Assembly (NCBI GenBank): GCA_963277665.1 | Contig: OY728152.1 | Location: 1,191,468,357 to 1,191,532,356, forward strand | Reading direction: 5' to 3' | DNA length: 64,000 nt | Origin: Viscum album | Taxonomy: Eukaryota; Streptophyta; Magnoliopsida; Santalales; Viscaceae | In this document: positions 62,751-64,000 of the stretch, piece by piece | Layout of the letters: every line of letters begins with the position of its first letter | Numbering within the stretch: the stretch's first letter is position 1 | Translations under genes and position numbers: made by a program | Notes under the pieces: model-generated | What the model was told of the DNA's origin: nothing | Seen by the model: only the letters and a program-made list of their open reading frames with translations | Databases searched by the model: none

Positions 62751-63954
62751 ATCAAAGTACATGCCAAGGATCTTATAGTCTAGTGTCTCGGAAGACTAGG
62801 TACGTAATCAATCATTTTAGAAAAAAATTTAATCTAAACATAATAATTATATTCTATCTTCCATTATTCTTATACATCTGCATAGGATATCCTGTGGATA
62901 ACATGGAAAAAGGTATGAGCTAAAAGCCCAAAAAGAAAATAACACGAAGAAAAAATCATTAGCACATGGGATAGAAGGCATGGAATAATGATATAAAAAG
63001 ACATGTAACATATTGAATCATAACATATAAACATGGGATCATTTAAAAATGGGATCATAGAAATGTACTAGAAACATAAAACAAGAATTTATTATGAGTC
63101 AAGGAAAACCTCCAAGACCCTTTCCTATTGTCGCACAATATAGGGCTAACTGCCACGACTGTTGCACATAGTATCACAAGCCAAAGCTAACAACCAAGAC
63201 TATCCCACATAATCTTCTCATGATACTAAACATTAACCAATGCATTGGAGCGCTCTCTAGTTTCACCAATCTTACATTTCATGAATATGTTTTTCACATA
63301 ATGAATCATAAATAATCAATCTTACTTAATCATAAAGGTTACCCATGGAATGAATGGGGTACTACAATCACGACATAAAGCATAACCAATGGGTGTATCA
63401 TGAATGAATACATGAATGAAAGTAATTATAACTTAAATGGACTTTAATAAGATAATATGAGAATATATCATGGTAAGAGATTTCAAACATAAGTGACAAC
63501 ATGTAAGAAATTTATTTGAGAAATTTAGCATTAAAACATTTTGTGCAGATTTAAGGAAAATACTATAGAGCTTTTAAAATAAAAAATGGATCAATATTTT
63601 ATATAAAACAAGAAGTATTACAATATGGGTTTCATAAATAATGACTTGTTTTATCAATAAAATGGGTCCTTAAAACATTTTATAGAGTTCACTTGAAATT
63701 AGGTAAAAAAATGTGGGTGGTTCCCTTAAAACGGGTTTGCTTATTGGGATGTATCGGGGAGGGATTCACATAAAATCATGTACATCCCCAAAAGATAATG
63801 AAGGATGGATCTGGAAACATGAGTTTGGTTCATATAAACATAATTTATATGTTTTACATAAAATGGAAATACAAATTCATTTGGGTAAAAATAAATAACG
63901 ATTTACCCAAAGGAATGAAGGCAGTACGGTTAAATTACATACAGATTATCAGCA
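62751..63954 (+). repeat. Probable LTR (3' part) of an element entering from the right
   Basis: The composition changes near 62750 and again near 63090, where a GC-richer block (63090-63280) contains TCGCACAATATAGGGC, GTTGCACATAGTATCACAAG and GGAGCGCTCTCTAG. The stretch ends in ATTATCAGCA directly before a PBS-like sequence at 63955. LTRs of plant retrotransposons end in CA just before the PBS. The 5' end is unresolved and the partner LTR lies beyond the window. Confidence 0.5.
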
Positions 63955-63966
63955 TGGTATCAGGTG
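63955..63966 (+). other. Primer-binding-site-like sequence (initiator tRNA-Met type)
   Basis: TGGTATCAGGTG follows a CA-ended putative LTR. The first nine bases (TGGTATCAG) match the common plant retrotransposon PBS complementary to the 3' end of initiator tRNA-Met; the following bases differ from the usual AGC. ATTAAGATGG then begins a possible leader. Confidence 0.55.
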
Positions 63967-64000
63967 TAATTAAGATGGATTCAAGAGAGAGAAAGGTGTT

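Noticed and set aside
1..64000. Search for CRISPR arrays, bacterial-type operons, rRNA and tRNA genes.
   Set aside because: No regularly spaced identical repeats with unique spacers, no ribosome-binding sites and no cloverleaf or rRNA signature were seen. The content is eukaryotic transposon DNA.

Overview
The window looks like a plant nuclear genome segment made of old, nested transposable elements in very AT-rich, CG-poor DNA. I found no host gene, rRNA, tRNA or CRISPR array. The plant call rests on the element types: CACTA (En/Spm) DNA transposons with tnp2, DUF4218 and DUF4216 domains, an En/Spm partner gene with short GT-AG introns, Ty3/gypsy retrotransposons including an Athila/Tat-like one, and an L1-type LINE. 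Every coding region seen is broken by stops and frameshifts, so this is probably heterochromatin.

Layout. 1-8621: most of a CACTA transposon read on the minus strand. Its right terminus is at 8621, preceded by seven subterminal palindromes and a GGA-rich, GC-rich tract. Its transposase relic lies at 1702-5034 and a second intron-containing gene at about 100-1668. The left end is outside the window. A strongly decayed gypsy fragment (gag and reverse transcriptase, minus strand) sits between them at about 5050-7300. 8622-9850: a TATA-bearing, LTR-like stretch with about 170-bp repeats. 9850-16943: AT-rich DNA with an inverted copy of a long LTR-like repeat at about 12780-15000. 16944-21845: a second CACTA-like element with characteristic subterminal repeats.

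21850-25600: nothing recognised. About 25600-36000: a minus-strand Ty3/gypsy retrotransposon of the Athila/Tat type in canonical order (LTR, gag end, protease, RT with a DD box, RNase H, integrase, LTR). 36000-38900: nothing firm. About 38900-55940: two direct copies of a long LTR-like repeat, each with a TATA-like box at the same internal position, flanking a plus-strand L1 LINE relic at about 44560-50320. 55940-58750: nothing firm. About 58750-62750: the same repeat inverted and interrupted by a small CACTA-type element. The window closes with a probable LTR end and a primer-binding-site-like sequence at 63955.

Nothing here acts as an intact pathway. The story is one of layered insertion and decay. 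The points most worth checking are the gypsy fragment that looks older than the CACTA sequences around it, the multi-copy long repeat that has lost any visible gag-pol, and the preserved intron-exon structure of the En/Spm partner gene. Coordinates of repeats were found by eye and are approximate unless a motif is quoted.
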